NCBI RefSeq assembly: GCF_002042965.1
Contig: NZ_MZNT01000003.1
Span: 62,001 to 126,000, forward strand
DNA from: Paenibacillus sp. 32352
GTDB taxonomy: Bacteria; Bacillota; Bacilli; Paenibacillales; NBRC-103111
Length of the DNA: 64,000 bases
Direction: 5' to 3'
Part shown: piece by piece, positions 25,786 to 35,400 of the stretch
Position numbering within the stretch: the first letter of the stretch is position 1
How the letters are laid out: every line of letters starts with the position of its first letter
Made by a program: the position numbers and the translations under genes
Notes under the pieces: generated by a model
What the model was told of the DNA's origin: nothing
Databases searched by the model: none
The model's input: only the letters and a program-made list of their open reading frames with translations

Positions 25786-27543
25786 ATGGCTAATCAAAAA
25801 GTTATCGTAGTCGGTGGAGGTTTGGCCGGGTTAATGGCTACCATTAAAGCCGCAGAAGCCGGGGTTCACGTAAGCCTGTTCTCTTTGGTTCCTGTGAAAC
25901 GTTCCCACTCGGTATGTGCGCAAGGCGGTATTAACGGAGCGGTGAATACAAAAGGTGAAGGCGACTCCACTTGGGAGCACTTTGACGATACCGTGTACGG
26001 CGGCGACTTCCTCGCGAACCAACCGCCTGTAAAAGCGATGTGTGACGCTGCGCCGGGCATCATTCACTTGATGGACCGTATGGGCGTTATGTTTAACCGT
26101 ACGCCGGAGGGCTTGCTTGACTTCCGCCGTTTCGGGGGAACCCAGTATCACCGTACAGCGTTTGCCGGAGCAACCACTGGCCAGCAGCTGCTGTATGCAT
26201 TGGATGAGCAAGTGCGTCGTTGGGAGACGGCGGGTCTTGTTACGAAGTACGAGCATTTCGAATTTCTCGGCGCAGTGCTTGACGACGACGGCGTATGCCG
26301 CGGCGTAGCTGCTCAGGATCTTCGCAGCATGGAAGTGCTGACGTTCGGAGCCGATGCTGTTATTCTGGCAACCGGCGGCCCTGGCATCATCTTTGGTAAA
26401 ACGACGAACTCCGTCATTAACACGGGGACGGCTGCAAGTGCGGTTTATCAGCAAGGCGTTCACTATGCTAACGGTGAGTTTATCCAAATCCACCCAACGG
26501 CGATTCCTGGAGATGACAAGCTTCGCTTGATGTCCGAGTCGGCCCGCGGTGAAGGCGGACGGATCTGGACCTATAAAGACGGTAAGCCTTGGTACTTCCT
26601 TGAAGAAAAATACCCTGCTTACGGTAACCTGGTTCCTCGTGATATCGCGACACGTGAAATTTTCGCAGTCTGCGTAGACATGAAGCTGGGTATCAACGGC
26701 GAGAACATGGTTTACCTGGATCTCTCGCATAAGGATCCGCATGAGCTGGACGTTAAGCTGGGCGGTATTATCGAGATCTATGAGAAGTTCATGGGTGACG
26801 ATCCTCGTAAAATCCCTATGAAAATTTTCCCTGCCGTTCACTATTCGATGGGCGGAATGTGGGTTGACTTTAACCAAATGACCAACATCCCTGGCTTGTT
26901 CGCCTGTGGTGAGTGCGAGTATCAATACCATGGCGCTAACCGTCTCGGTGCGAACTCGCTGTTGTCCGCTATCTACGGCGGTATGGTTACAGGCCCTAAA
27001 GCTATTGAGTATATCAAAGGCTTGAACAAGCATGTAGACGATATCTCCTCTTCCATCTTTGATCGTGAGAAGAAGAAGCATACCGATAAGTATGAAAGCC
27101 TGCTGAAAATGGAAGGCAAAGAAAATGCTTATGTGCTTCACAAAGAGCTTGGCGAATGGATGACCAACAATATGACGGTTGTTCGCTACAATAAGAAGCT
27201 GGAAGAGACCATTGCCAAAATCAATGAATTGAAGGAGCGTTACCGCAATATCAGCATGACGGATACGGCTCGCTGGAACAACCAAGGACTAGCGTTCACA
27301 CGTCAGCTGTGGAACATGCTGGAGTTGTCCCACGCGATGACTTTGGGTGCTTTGCTGCGTAACGAAAGCCGCGGTGCACACTACAAACCGGAATTCCCTG
27401 AACGTAATGACGAGGAATTCCTGAAAACAACGAAAGCTACATGGACTCCGGACGGCCCGACTATCAGCTGGGAGGATGTAGACACATCGTTGATCAAGCC
27501 GCGTAAACGCGACTACTCGACTGACAAGAAGGGAGGACATTAA
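25786..27543 (+). CDS. sdhA: Succinate dehydrogenase flavoprotein subunit
   Basis: 585 residues. FAD-binding motif VIVVGGGLAGLMATIKAAEAG at the N-terminus, the covalent-FAD His41 in RSHSVCAQGG, and substrate-site segments SESARGEGGRIW and MGGMWVDFNQMTNIPGLFACGE. It oxidises succinate to fumarate on the cytoplasmic side of the membrane as complex II of the TCA cycle and respiratory chain. It begins 16 bases after sdhC with an AAGGAGG site. Length and order are standard. Confidence 0.97.
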   Translation: MANQKVIVVGGGLAGLMATIKAAEAGVHVSLFSLVPVKRSHSVCAQGGINGAVNTKGEGDSTWEHFDDTVYGGDFLANQPPVKAMCDAAPGIIHLMDRMGVMFNRTPEGLLDFRRFGGTQYHRTAFAGATTGQQLLYALDEQVRRWETAGLVTKYEHFEFLGAVLDDDGVCRGVAAQDLRSMEVLTFGADAVILATGGPGIIFGKTTNSVINTGTAASAVYQQGVHYANGEFIQIHPTAIPGDDKLRLMSESARGEGGRIWTYKDGKPWYFLEEKYPAYGNLVPRDIATREIFAVCVDMKLGINGENMVYLDLSHKDPHELDVKLGGIIEIYEKFMGDDPRKIPMKIFPAVHYSMGGMWVDFNQMTNIPGLFACGECEYQYHGANRLGANSLLSAIYGGMVTGPKAIEYIKGLNKHVDDISSSIFDREKKKHTDKYESLLKMEGKENAYVLHKELGEWMTNNMTVVRYNKKLEETIAKINELKERYRNISMTDTARWNNQGLAFTRQLWNMLELSHAMTLGALLRNESRGAHYKPEFPERNDEEFLKTTKATWTPDGPTISWEDVDTSLIKPRKRDYSTDKKGGH

Positions 27544-27545
27544 TC

Positions 27546-28310
27546 ATGGCAGAAACGAATACGACCAACAAAAAGGTTAAATTGATCGTTACCCGTCAAG
27601 ATTCGCCAGAAAGCAAGCCTTATACCGAGGAGTTTGAAGTTCCGTACCGCCCTAACATGAACGTTATCAGCGCTTTGATGGAAGTGCAGCGGAACCCTGT
27701 TAATGCGAACGGCGGCAAAACGACGCCGGTATGCTGGGAATCCAACTGCTTGGAGGAAGTATGTGGAGCATGCTCCATGGTCATTAATGGCAAGCCGCGC
27801 CAAGCTTGTTCCGCGCTTATCGATAAGCTGGAGCAGCCGGTACGTATCGCGCCAATGAGTACTTTCCCTGTCGTTCGTGACTTGGTTATTAATCGTGAGC
27901 GCATGTTCTCCGCATTGAAACGCGTGAAAGCCTGGATTCCTATTGACGGCACGTACGATTTGGGTCCGGGACCGCGGATGGCGGAATCCAAGCGTCAATG
28001 GGCATACGAGCTGTCCAAATGCATGACCTGTGGCGTATGTCTGGAATCTTGCCCTAACGTGAACGAGAAAACAACGTTTATCGGTCCTGCAGCGATCTCT
28101 CAAGTTCGTCTGTTCAACGCTCACCCAACAGGTGAAATGAACGCGGCTGAGCGTCTTCAAGCCTTGATGGAAGACGGCGGTATCGAAGGCTGCGGTAACT
28201 CGCAAAACTGCGTCCGCTCCTGCCCTAAAGGTATTCCATTGACGACTTCGATTGCTGCAATGAACCTGGATACGACGAAGCAATTGTTCAAAAACTGGCT
28301 TGGTATGTAG
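27546..28310 (+). CDS. sdhB: Succinate dehydrogenase iron-sulfur subunit
   Basis: 254 residues. The [2Fe-2S] ligands are in CWESNCLEEVCGACSMV and QAC; the [4Fe-4S] and [3Fe-4S] ligands are in CMTCGVCLESCP and GCGNSQNCVRSCPKG. It carries electrons from the flavin to the haem anchor. It starts two bases after the sdhA stop and is followed by a terminator, closing the operon. Confidence 0.97.
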   Translation: MAETNTTNKKVKLIVTRQDSPESKPYTEEFEVPYRPNMNVISALMEVQRNPVNANGGKTTPVCWESNCLEEVCGACSMVINGKPRQACSALIDKLEQPVRIAPMSTFPVVRDLVINRERMFSALKRVKAWIPIDGTYDLGPGPRMAESKRQWAYELSKCMTCGVCLESCPNVNEKTTFIGPAAISQVRLFNAHPTGEMNAAERLQALMEDGGIEGCGNSQNCVRSCPKGIPLTTSIAAMNLDTTKQLFKNWLGM

Positions 28311-28330
28311 TCTTATCGAATCATTCATCC

Positions 28331-28373
28331 AAAGTCCTCTTCACAAGCTCTGTGCTTGCAAGAGGGCTTTTTT
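28331..28373 (+). terminator. Terminator after sdhCAB
   Basis: Arms AAAGTCCTCTT and AAGAGGGCTTT with an inner ACAAGC/GCTTG pairing, then a run of T. Confidence 0.88.
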
Positions 28374-28404
28374 CTTGGGGAAAAGGAGGGAGTCAAAAAA
28401 AGAA

Positions 28405-28461
28405 TTGACGAGCAGGCGATAATGAAATAAAATTTATTTAAACGTTTTAATTGAAACGTTT
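28405..28461 (+). promoter_or_regulatory. Promoter with twin LacI-type operators upstream of the LacI gene
   Basis: TTGACG (28405-28410) and TAAAAT (28428-28433) with a 17-base spacer. Two copies of AAACGTTT (28440-28447 and 28454-28461), each in a larger AT-rich palindrome with the central CG typical of LacI-family sites, follow with centres 14 bases apart. They cover the start of transcription, so the regulator probably represses its own operon. Confidence 0.8.
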
Positions 28462-28486
28462 AAATAACAATTAAAGGAAGTAAGGT

Positions 28487-29539
28487 ATGAGCAAACACCG
28501 TTCCGTTACGATTGTAGACATAGCCGAGGCAGTCGGTGTCTCCATAGCCACTGTATCCAATGTATTGAACCGACGGAAGGTTCCCATGTCGGAGGAGACG
28601 ATTCGCAAGGTGGAGAAAGCCGCTGAGGAGCTTGGGTACCGTCGCAATGTAATGGCGGCGAGCTTAAGCCGCAAGAAGTCCTATGAGCTTGGATTAATCG
28701 TTCCCGGCTTCATTGGGTATTACGGGGTTTTCGCAGAGGAAATGGAACGTACGGCGCACCGCTTCGGTTATCATATGTCGGTCTTTTCCGCAGGGGGCTA
28801 TGACCCCGATATGGAGAAGCGTCACTTGGATGTGCTTTTGCAGCGCAGGGTAGACGGCTTGTTCTGCCACGGCCTTGCCATGTCGACGGAAACGACGCGG
28901 CAGATCGTGAGCGACGGTACGCCGCTCGTATTGTTCAACGGCTGGAATTGGCCGGAGGACATTGCGGTCGGTGCGGTCAATCTCGACTTCGCCGATGGCT
29001 GCAGGAAAGCGGTCAAGCATTTGGTGGAGCAGGGCTGCCGTTCGTTATTTTATCTGGAAAGGGCAAGAGCCCATGAGACGAACAAGCAGAGGCTGCTGGG
29101 CTTCCATGACGGAGTTAAGCAGTGGGCACCGGATATCCCCTCCTTTGTCCTTGATGGCGATACCCGCCCTTTACAGGAGCTTGTTCGTATGACGAAGGAA
29201 ATGAGCGGAGGCAGGGGGCCCGTCGGTATTCTGGCATTCGATGATTTGGTGGCGCTTCGTTTCATGTCCGCCGTGCTCGAGGAGGGAATGAAGGTTCCGG
29301 AGGATTACAAAATACACGGGATCAACAACGATGTCATTTCTTCCTCCTGCTACCCGCAGCTGACGACCCTGGATATTCCCTACAGCCAGCAGGCTCAGCT
29401 GGCGATTCGCCTCATGCTTGCGGAGCTCGGGGAAGAAGAGAAGCTTGCTCGGGCATCGCAGCTGCCTCCGCTGCCGGCTCGTGAAGGGAATGAAATCCGA
29501 ATTCCATTAACTCCTATGCTTCGAAAATCAACACAATAG
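28487..29539 (+). CDS. LacI-family transcriptional regulator
   Basis: 350 residues. The N-terminal helix-turn-helix (VTIVDIAEAVGVSIATVSNVLN) and hinge (KVEKAAEELGYRRNVMAASL) are canonical, followed by a periplasmic-binding-like sugar domain (YELGLIVPGF to the LTTLDIPYSQQ segment). It starts 25 bases after the second AAACGTTT box. The next gene encodes an unsaturated uronyl hydrolase, so an unsaturated uronic oligosaccharide or its breakdown product is the likely inducer. That assignment comes from context only. Confidence 0.9.
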   Translation: MSKHRSVTIVDIAEAVGVSIATVSNVLNRRKVPMSEETIRKVEKAAEELGYRRNVMAASLSRKKSYELGLIVPGFIGYYGVFAEEMERTAHRFGYHMSVFSAGGYDPDMEKRHLDVLLQRRVDGLFCHGLAMSTETTRQIVSDGTPLVLFNGWNWPEDIAVGAVNLDFADGCRKAVKHLVEQGCRSLFYLERARAHETNKQRLLGFHDGVKQWAPDIPSFVLDGDTRPLQELVRMTKEMSGGRGPVGILAFDDLVALRFMSAVLEEGMKVPEDYKIHGINNDVISSSCYPQLTTLDIPYSQQAQLAIRLMLAELGEEEKLARASQLPPLPAREGNEIRIPLTPMLRKSTQ

Positions 29540-29598
29540 TCCGAACTAGCGATGTACAGCAGCTTTTCCAATGATGATGAATATGAGGAGAGATCACG

Positions 29599-30729
29599 AT
29601 GAGCATGTGGAAGCAAGCCATTGAAGACGCAGTACAAAAAACAAAAGCGAATATCGAGAAGTATAACGGTCAATTCCCTCATGTCAGCAAGGACGGTCAT
29701 TACTTGCTCAATGACAATACGGACTGGACCGACGGATTCTGGTCGGGCATTTTGTGGCTCTGCTATGAATATTCCGGAGACCCGGTATTTAAAGAAGCGG
29801 CAGAGAAAACCGTTGCCAGCTTCCGCAAACGGATGGATGCCAAAAGCCATATCGATCATCACGATATCGGCTTCCTGTACTCTCTATCCTCGAAAGCGCA
29901 GTGGATTATTGAACGCGATGAAGCAGCCAAGCAGCTTACTCTCGAGGCAGCCGACTGGCTGATGACCCGGTGGAGAGAGAAGGGGCAGTATATTCAAGCC
30001 TGGGGACCCAAAGATGATCCGGAGAACGGCGGACGCATCATTATCGATTGCATGATGAATTTGCCGCTGCTGTATTGGGCTTATGAGCAGACCGGGGACG
30101 AGAAATATAAAGACGTAGCTATCAAGCATGCGGATAAATCCCGCAGGTTTTTAGTGCGCGGCGATGACTCCTCTTATCATACGTTTTACTTTAACCCGGA
30201 AAATGGCGAAGCGATTCGCGGCGGAACTCATCAAGGCTACCAGGACGGCTCGACATGGACGCGTGGACAAGCATGGGGAATCTACGGCTTTGCTTTGTCC
30301 TATCACTACACCAAGAACCCTCTGTACCTTGAAACCTCCAAAAGAATGGCGCGTTACTTCCTGGAAAGACTTCCGGAAGACGACGTGGTGTATTGGGACT
30401 TCAACGTTCCGGTACAAGAGGGAACATACCGGGACAGCTCCGCATCCGCCATTACGGCTGCCGGCTTGATTGAGCTCTTGTCTCATTTGGATGCGAACGA
30501 TGCCGACCGCAAGTTCCTGGAGGAAGGATTGGAACGCTCCTTGAAAGGGCTTATTAAGGGGTATGCTACGATCGGTCAACCGGATGCCGAAGGGTTCCTG
30601 GAGCATGGATCGTACCATGTTCGCGGCGACAATGCGCCGGATGATTATATGATCTGGGGCGACTATTATTATCTGGAAGCTCTGGTTCGCCTGGAGAATG
30701 GAATCAAGGGATACTGGTACGAAAGATAA
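29599..30729 (+). CDS. Unsaturated glucuronyl hydrolase, GH88
   Basis: 376 residues, very like the 377-residue UGL of Bacillus sp. GL1 as I remember it. Shared blocks include LNDNTDWTDGFWSGILWLCY, HHDIGFLYSLS, GGRIIIDCMMNLPLL, GTHQGYQDGSTWTRGQAWG and IWGDYYYLEALVRLE. Asp89 and Asp150 correspond to that enzyme's catalytic Asp88 and Asp149. The enzyme hydrates the C4-C5 double bond of oligosaccharides made by polysaccharide lyases, releasing the unsaturated uronic acid. No signal peptide, so it works in the cytoplasm on imported fragments. It forms a probable operon with the LacI gene. Confidence 0.93.
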   Translation: MSMWKQAIEDAVQKTKANIEKYNGQFPHVSKDGHYLLNDNTDWTDGFWSGILWLCYEYSGDPVFKEAAEKTVASFRKRMDAKSHIDHHDIGFLYSLSSKAQWIIERDEAAKQLTLEAADWLMTRWREKGQYIQAWGPKDDPENGGRIIIDCMMNLPLLYWAYEQTGDEKYKDVAIKHADKSRRFLVRGDDSSYHTFYFNPENGEAIRGGTHQGYQDGSTWTRGQAWGIYGFALSYHYTKNPLYLETSKRMARYFLERLPEDDVVYWDFNVPVQEGTYRDSSASAITAAGLIELLSHLDANDADRKFLEEGLERSLKGLIKGYATIGQPDAEGFLEHGSYHVRGDNAPDDYMIWGDYYYLEALVRLENGIKGYWYER

Positions 30730-30781
30730 AAATAAGACGCTGCCATATCACCAATGCCTTTCATGGCTCGAGGTAAGAAAT

Positions 30782-30833
30782 AGCACCCTCACCTGTGTAA
30801 GAAGACTCTTCTCACAGGTTGGAGGGTGCTTTT
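30782..30833 (+). terminator. Terminator after the GH88 gene
   Basis: Arms AGCACCCTC and GAGGGTGCT with an inner CCTGTG/CACAGG, followed by TTTTG. Confidence 0.8.
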
Positions 30834-30851
30834 GCATATCGGAGGAATGCA

Positions 30852-31814
30852 CTATACGGTAACAAGCTTGGATTGTTCTTCTTCCTGATGCCGTAAAAAT
30901 TCTTTGCCGTATTCTCCGTGCGGGTGAATATGGGCATTCTCCATTTGAATGGTCGAATGCTCGATCCCGTATTTTTCTTTTAAAGTTTCGTTAATCGCCA
31001 ATATAATGCAGAAGGGCTGCACTTTATTATTGATGAAGACGTGAGCGGTCAAGGAATAATGATCGAACGAAATAGCCCAGAAATGCATTTCATGCACATC
31101 CTCGACGCCTTCGACCTTTGCAATGTCGCTGCGGATTTCATCAAGGTTGAACCGTTCGGGAACGGATTCCATCAGAATCAGATACGATTCCTTGATAATT
31201 TTCCAGCCGCCGATAAAGATGATGCCGCCGATGACCATGCTGATCAAAGGGTCAAACCACTGCAAGCCGGTAAAATAAATCAGCGTGGCGGAGATGATAA
31301 CGCCGACCGAGCTGAGTAAATCGCCGATAAAGTGCCACAGCGCGCTTTGAACGTTCAAATTCTCTTCTTCCTTCATGCTGCGGCTTAATACCAGGGTCAG
31401 GACCACGTTGACCACAAGTCCGATGGAAGAGATAATGAGCATAAGCTTAAAATCGATTGGCTCCGGATGCAGGAAACGGCGAACCCCTTCGACGAAAATT
31501 CCGACAGCGATAATAGCGAGTGCCAGTCCGTTCAAGAAGGATGCTATAATTTCAAAGCGTAAATAGCCGAAGGTAAACCGGGCGTTAGGAGGGCGAGTGG
31601 CCATATAAATGGCTACCATACTGAGCCCCAGCGCCAGAACGTCGGAAATCATATGGGCCGAATCGGATAAGAGAGCAAGCGAGTTGGACAAGATCCCCCC
31701 GATAATTTCTACAATCGTAAAAAACAAAGTCAACAGAAGGGTAACCCACAGCGTCTTCTTCGATTTGGATTGCTCTTTCACATGATGTAGATGATGATAA
31801 TCGTACTCTTTCAT
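30852..31814 (-). CDS. Cation diffusion facilitator, CzcD type
   Basis: 320 residues. Six hydrophobic helices with metal-site residues in SDSAHMISDVLALG (helix 2) and HFIGDLLSSVGV (helix 5), a His-rich N-terminus (YDYHHLHHVKEQ) and a cytoplasmic C-terminal domain (VEGVEDVHEMHFWAISFDHYSLTAHVFI). It exports divalent metals such as zinc, cobalt or cadmium in exchange for protons or potassium. AGGTGA precedes ATG 31814. It stands alone between the GH88 gene and the pectate lyase gene, on the opposite strand to both. Confidence 0.9.
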   Translation of the reverse strand: MKEYDYHHLHHVKEQSKSKKTLWVTLLLTLFFTIVEIIGGILSNSLALLSDSAHMISDVLALGLSMVAIYMATRPPNARFTFGYLRFEIIASFLNGLALAIIAVGIFVEGVRRFLHPEPIDFKLMLIISSIGLVVNVVLTLVLSRSMKEEENLNVQSALWHFIGDLLSSVGVIISATLIYFTGLQWFDPLISMVIGGIIFIGGWKIIKESYLILMESVPERFNLDEIRSDIAKVEGVEDVHEMHFWAISFDHYSLTAHVFINNKVQPFCIILAINETLKEKYGIEHSTIQMENAHIHPHGEYGKEFLRHQEEEQSKLVTV

Positions 31815-31990
31815 CTATGTTCACCTGCCTTGATGGAATATTTGCTATGTTCGGATTATACGTCAAGTCCGGAATTTTGGCAAATACTTTAATTGAGAGC
31901 GTTTATCGTTGATTTGAGACCTATTATCAATGATTTGAGAAGTTTTTTCATCGTTTTGATAGCTTTTCTCATTTATAGATAACATATGAT

Positions 31991-32004
31991 AGTAAGCGTT
32001 TTCT
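31991..32004 (+). promoter_or_regulatory. Candidate CcpA catabolite-responsive element
   Basis: AGTAAGCGTTTTCT fits the loose cre consensus (TGNAANCGNNNNCA) in its central part. It lies about 60 bases upstream of the proposed promoter for the pectate lyase operon. Catabolite repression of a pectinase would be expected; the site itself is only a consensus match. Confidence 0.45.
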
Positions 32005-32038
32005 TATTTGTTACATAACTGAAATATTTCTGTTATCG

Positions 32039-32132
32039 TTTTAACATGTTTCTTGTGTAATATAATAACCAAGACCCCCTTTTTAATATAAACACTTCAA
32101 GACCTGGCCCCGTTGGCCGGGTCTCTTTTTTT
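32039..32132 (+). promoter_or_regulatory. Promoter followed at once by a terminator: possible attenuated leader
   Basis: TATAAT at 32061-32066 (weak -35 TTTTAA at 32039-32044, 16-base spacer) would start transcription near 32073. Only about 27 bases later a strong terminator occurs: AGACCTGGCC (32100-32109) and GGCCGGGTCT (32115-32124) followed by CTTTTTTT. The pectate lyase gene begins 270 bases further on. Either a short RNA is made here, or readthrough controls the operon. The 32133-32404 stretch holds a stem (GTGTCCGC with GCGG..GGACAT) but no riboswitch I can recognise. Confidence 0.5.
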
Positions 32133-32404
32133 GTACACCATTCCTAATCCGGGCAAAAGATAATCATTTGTTCAGCATCTCCGTTAAATCCCCCATTTCA
32201 TGATAAATATTCCATATATGTAACCTAATGATTATTCGGGATGTAGTAGCATTTAGTTGGAAAGTGACGTTGGCATGAATGATGCGCCTAGGAGGTGAAC
32301 GGGTGTCCGCTGAAAAAGTCCATCGAGGCGGAAGGACATGCTTGCAGCAACAGCAGGTAAGACAGCATCGCTCTGAAATCATTAATACTTTATGGGGGTA
32401 GAGG

Positions 32405-35400
32405 ATGAAAGCTAAGCGATTATTAAGCGTAGTGTTAAGTGCTGCGATGGCTTTGAACGTATTGCAGTTAAGCTCCTTAGCGTTGATGAATCCTTCGTTT
32501 GCCGCGGACGGAGATTTTATAGCGACGACAATCGTCAACGATGATTACGAAACGGGCTCGGGAAGGGCGGATCTGGAAGCAGCGGGGTATACGATCAGCC
32601 CCAATCCAGGAACGGCTTCCAACGATGTAGGCATTCTCGGGGCCGGTGACATCGCTAATGGAACGGTTAATAACGATAAGACCGGGAAGCTGATGCATGT
32701 GCTGGATTCGGGCTCGGGAACGACTCGCTTCCTTCGGACGTTTCCATCGAAGGCGACCGGATTGGTGACGGTGGAATTCGACTGGCGTGCGGATAAGTCC
32801 GGAACGGATGCGACGAACTATCGGGTGATGAGAGTGGAAAACCAGGCCGGTCAAGCCCTGGTCGAGCTCCGCCTGAGCGATTCCGGGGTTAACGTATCTC
32901 AATACGTAAGCGGTTCCAATAAAAAGGTTGTTCCCAATTTTGAAAAGGACAAATGGTATCATTTCAAAATCGAAATAGATACGAATGCGCAAAAAGCGGA
33001 ATCCTTCGTACGAACAAGCCCGACAGGCGCCTATACTTCCGCAGGACAATGGGGCTTTACGGAAGCGGCATCCCCCGCGGAAGCAGCGCAGCTGCAAGCC
33101 TATACGGCCGGCTCCCAAACGGCCAGCATGTATTATGACAATTTGCAGGTGTACACCAAAGTGGCAAAGCCTTCTGCTCCGACAGGAGTCACTGCGGCTG
33201 CCGGTAACGGTCTGGTCCAATTGACATGGACGGCGGTCAACGGGATGACCTACACGGTCAAGCGGTCTAATATGACCGGCGGACCTTATACGGAGATTGC
33301 CGCCGGTTTAAGCGCTGCGTCTTTCGAGGACAAGGGGCTTACTAACGGCACAACTTACTATTATGTTGTTACCGCTGCAATGAATGGGCTCGAAAGCAGC
33401 CTTTCGAACGAAGCTTCAGCCACTCCGCAAGCTCCGCAAATCCCTTCTGCGCCAGCCGGTCTGACTGCGGCATCTGGGAACGGGGAAGTGAGCTTGACCT
33501 GGACTCCTGTCTCCGGGGCGGAAAGCTACATTATCAAATATGCTGAGATAAGCGGAGGCCCTTATACCGAGATAGCGGGAATCGAGACGAATGCCTATAT
33601 TGTCAAAGGATTGACGAACAACAAGCCTTATTATTTTGTCGCAGCCGCCGTAAATGAAGCGGGACAAAGCGGCAATTCGACAGAAGCGACGGCCATTCCG
33701 GTGCAATCGCCTCCGCCGTCGGCTCCAGCTGGATTAAAAGCGACAGCGGGCCAAGGCCAAGTGGCCTTATCCTGGAATCCGGTCAGCGGCGCTCAGAGCT
33801 ACAATGTGAAACGCAGTACGGATGGGCTGAACTACGAGACGGTCGCTTCGGCCATTCCATCGACCAGCTACGTGAACACGGGTCTGACGAACCATACGAC
33901 CTACTATTTCACCGTGACGGCTGTAAACAGCAATGGGGAAAGCGTACCGTCTGCAGCGGTAACCGCAACGCCGGTTGAGGCGCCGCCTGTGGAACAGTAT
34001 AATCTAACGGGCTTTGCAAACGGGAATCCAGGCGGAGGCAGCATTCCGGAGACGGATGCCAAATACATCAAAGTGTACAACGCTCTTGATTTCGCTAAAG
34101 CCATTAACCGTAAGAACGGATACAAAGTCGTCGAGATTATGAACGATCTGGACCTGGGCTGGAACGAGATTCCGGCGGAAGCCAAGACGGCGGCAGGCTC
34201 CCTATTCGTTGCTAATATCGCACCGAAGACGCATCCGGTTCTTCTGGAGACCGGTGTCAGCAAAATCTATATCGATACCGTCAATAACATGACGATCTTC
34301 TCGGCTAACGGGGCCAAAATCAAGCATGCCGGCTTCACGGTCAAGCACAGCTCCAATCTGATCTTCCGCAACCTGGAATTCGATGAGCTGTGGGAGTGGG
34401 ATGAGCTTTCCAAGGGCGATTACGATAAGAACGATTGGGATTTCATGACGGTAGAGGACGACTCCAAGGTATGGATCGACCACTGCACCTTCAACAAATC
34501 CTATGACGGCGGCATCGACGTCAAGCAGGGCTCGTCTGGCGTAACGATTTCCTGGTCACTGTTTAGAGGCGATGACCGAAGCGAGAACAGCTGGGTTACC
34601 CGGCAAATCAACTATCTGGAGCAGAACCCGTCAAATTATGCGATGTACAAATTTTTACGGGATCAAGGGCTGAGCACCGATGATATTATCGCCGTATCGG
34701 CCGGCCAAAAGAAGCAGCATCTGGTAGGCGCGACGGAATTTGATTCCAAGAACCCCAACCTCCAGGTAACCTTGCACCATAACTATTACAAAGATATGCA
34801 GGATCGGATGCCTCGTCTTAGAGGCGGTAATGTACACGCTTACAATATCGTAATGGACAGTGCAGGCAACTGGGAGGCCAAAAAACGGATTTCCGATGCC
34901 CAGGCGGCCGCAATTTCATCCAAAGGATATCATTTCGGCATCACTAGTAATGGGGCTATTTCTACGGAAGGAGGAGCTGTACTCGTTGAGAATTCCCATA
35001 TTATCGACGTGTTCTATCCGATCCGAAACAACCAGGTGGATGCCGCGAAGACGCAGTATACCGGCAAAATTTTAGCGAAAAATACGATCTATTCAATGGA
35101 CGGCAAAGTATTCCAAGGTGACAGCAATACAATGGACAGTCCGTTAGCTCCGGTACCGGCCCCTCCGCTGGAGTTTGCATGGAGCGGGATGACGGAGCTT
35201 CCTTACAGCTATACCGCAGACGATCCGTCCACTCTGATCTCCCGTCTGACAGGGCCGGAGGGAGCGGGTGCGGGCCAGCTGCATTGGGCTAAGGAAAATT
35301 GGCTGTTTACCTCGGGTTATTCAACCGGTGGGGGAAGCGTGGAGGTCCCTGCCGCGGTAGAAGGCGTCAAAGCAGCTGCGACGAAAAACGGTCAAATTGC

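Noticed and set aside
25831..27285. A 484-codon open frame on the minus strand opposite sdhA
   Set aside because: It is a mirror of the sdhA codon pattern, has no ribosome binding site and no recognisable domain; sdhA itself is certain.
27540..28328. A 262-codon open frame opposite sdhB
   Set aside because: Same reason: codon-bias shadow of a well-supported gene.
32290..32400. Leader of the lyase gene as a c-di-GMP or other known riboswitch
   Set aside because: A stem is present but the conserved blocks of GEMM, glycine, THF or cobalamin riboswitches are missing.
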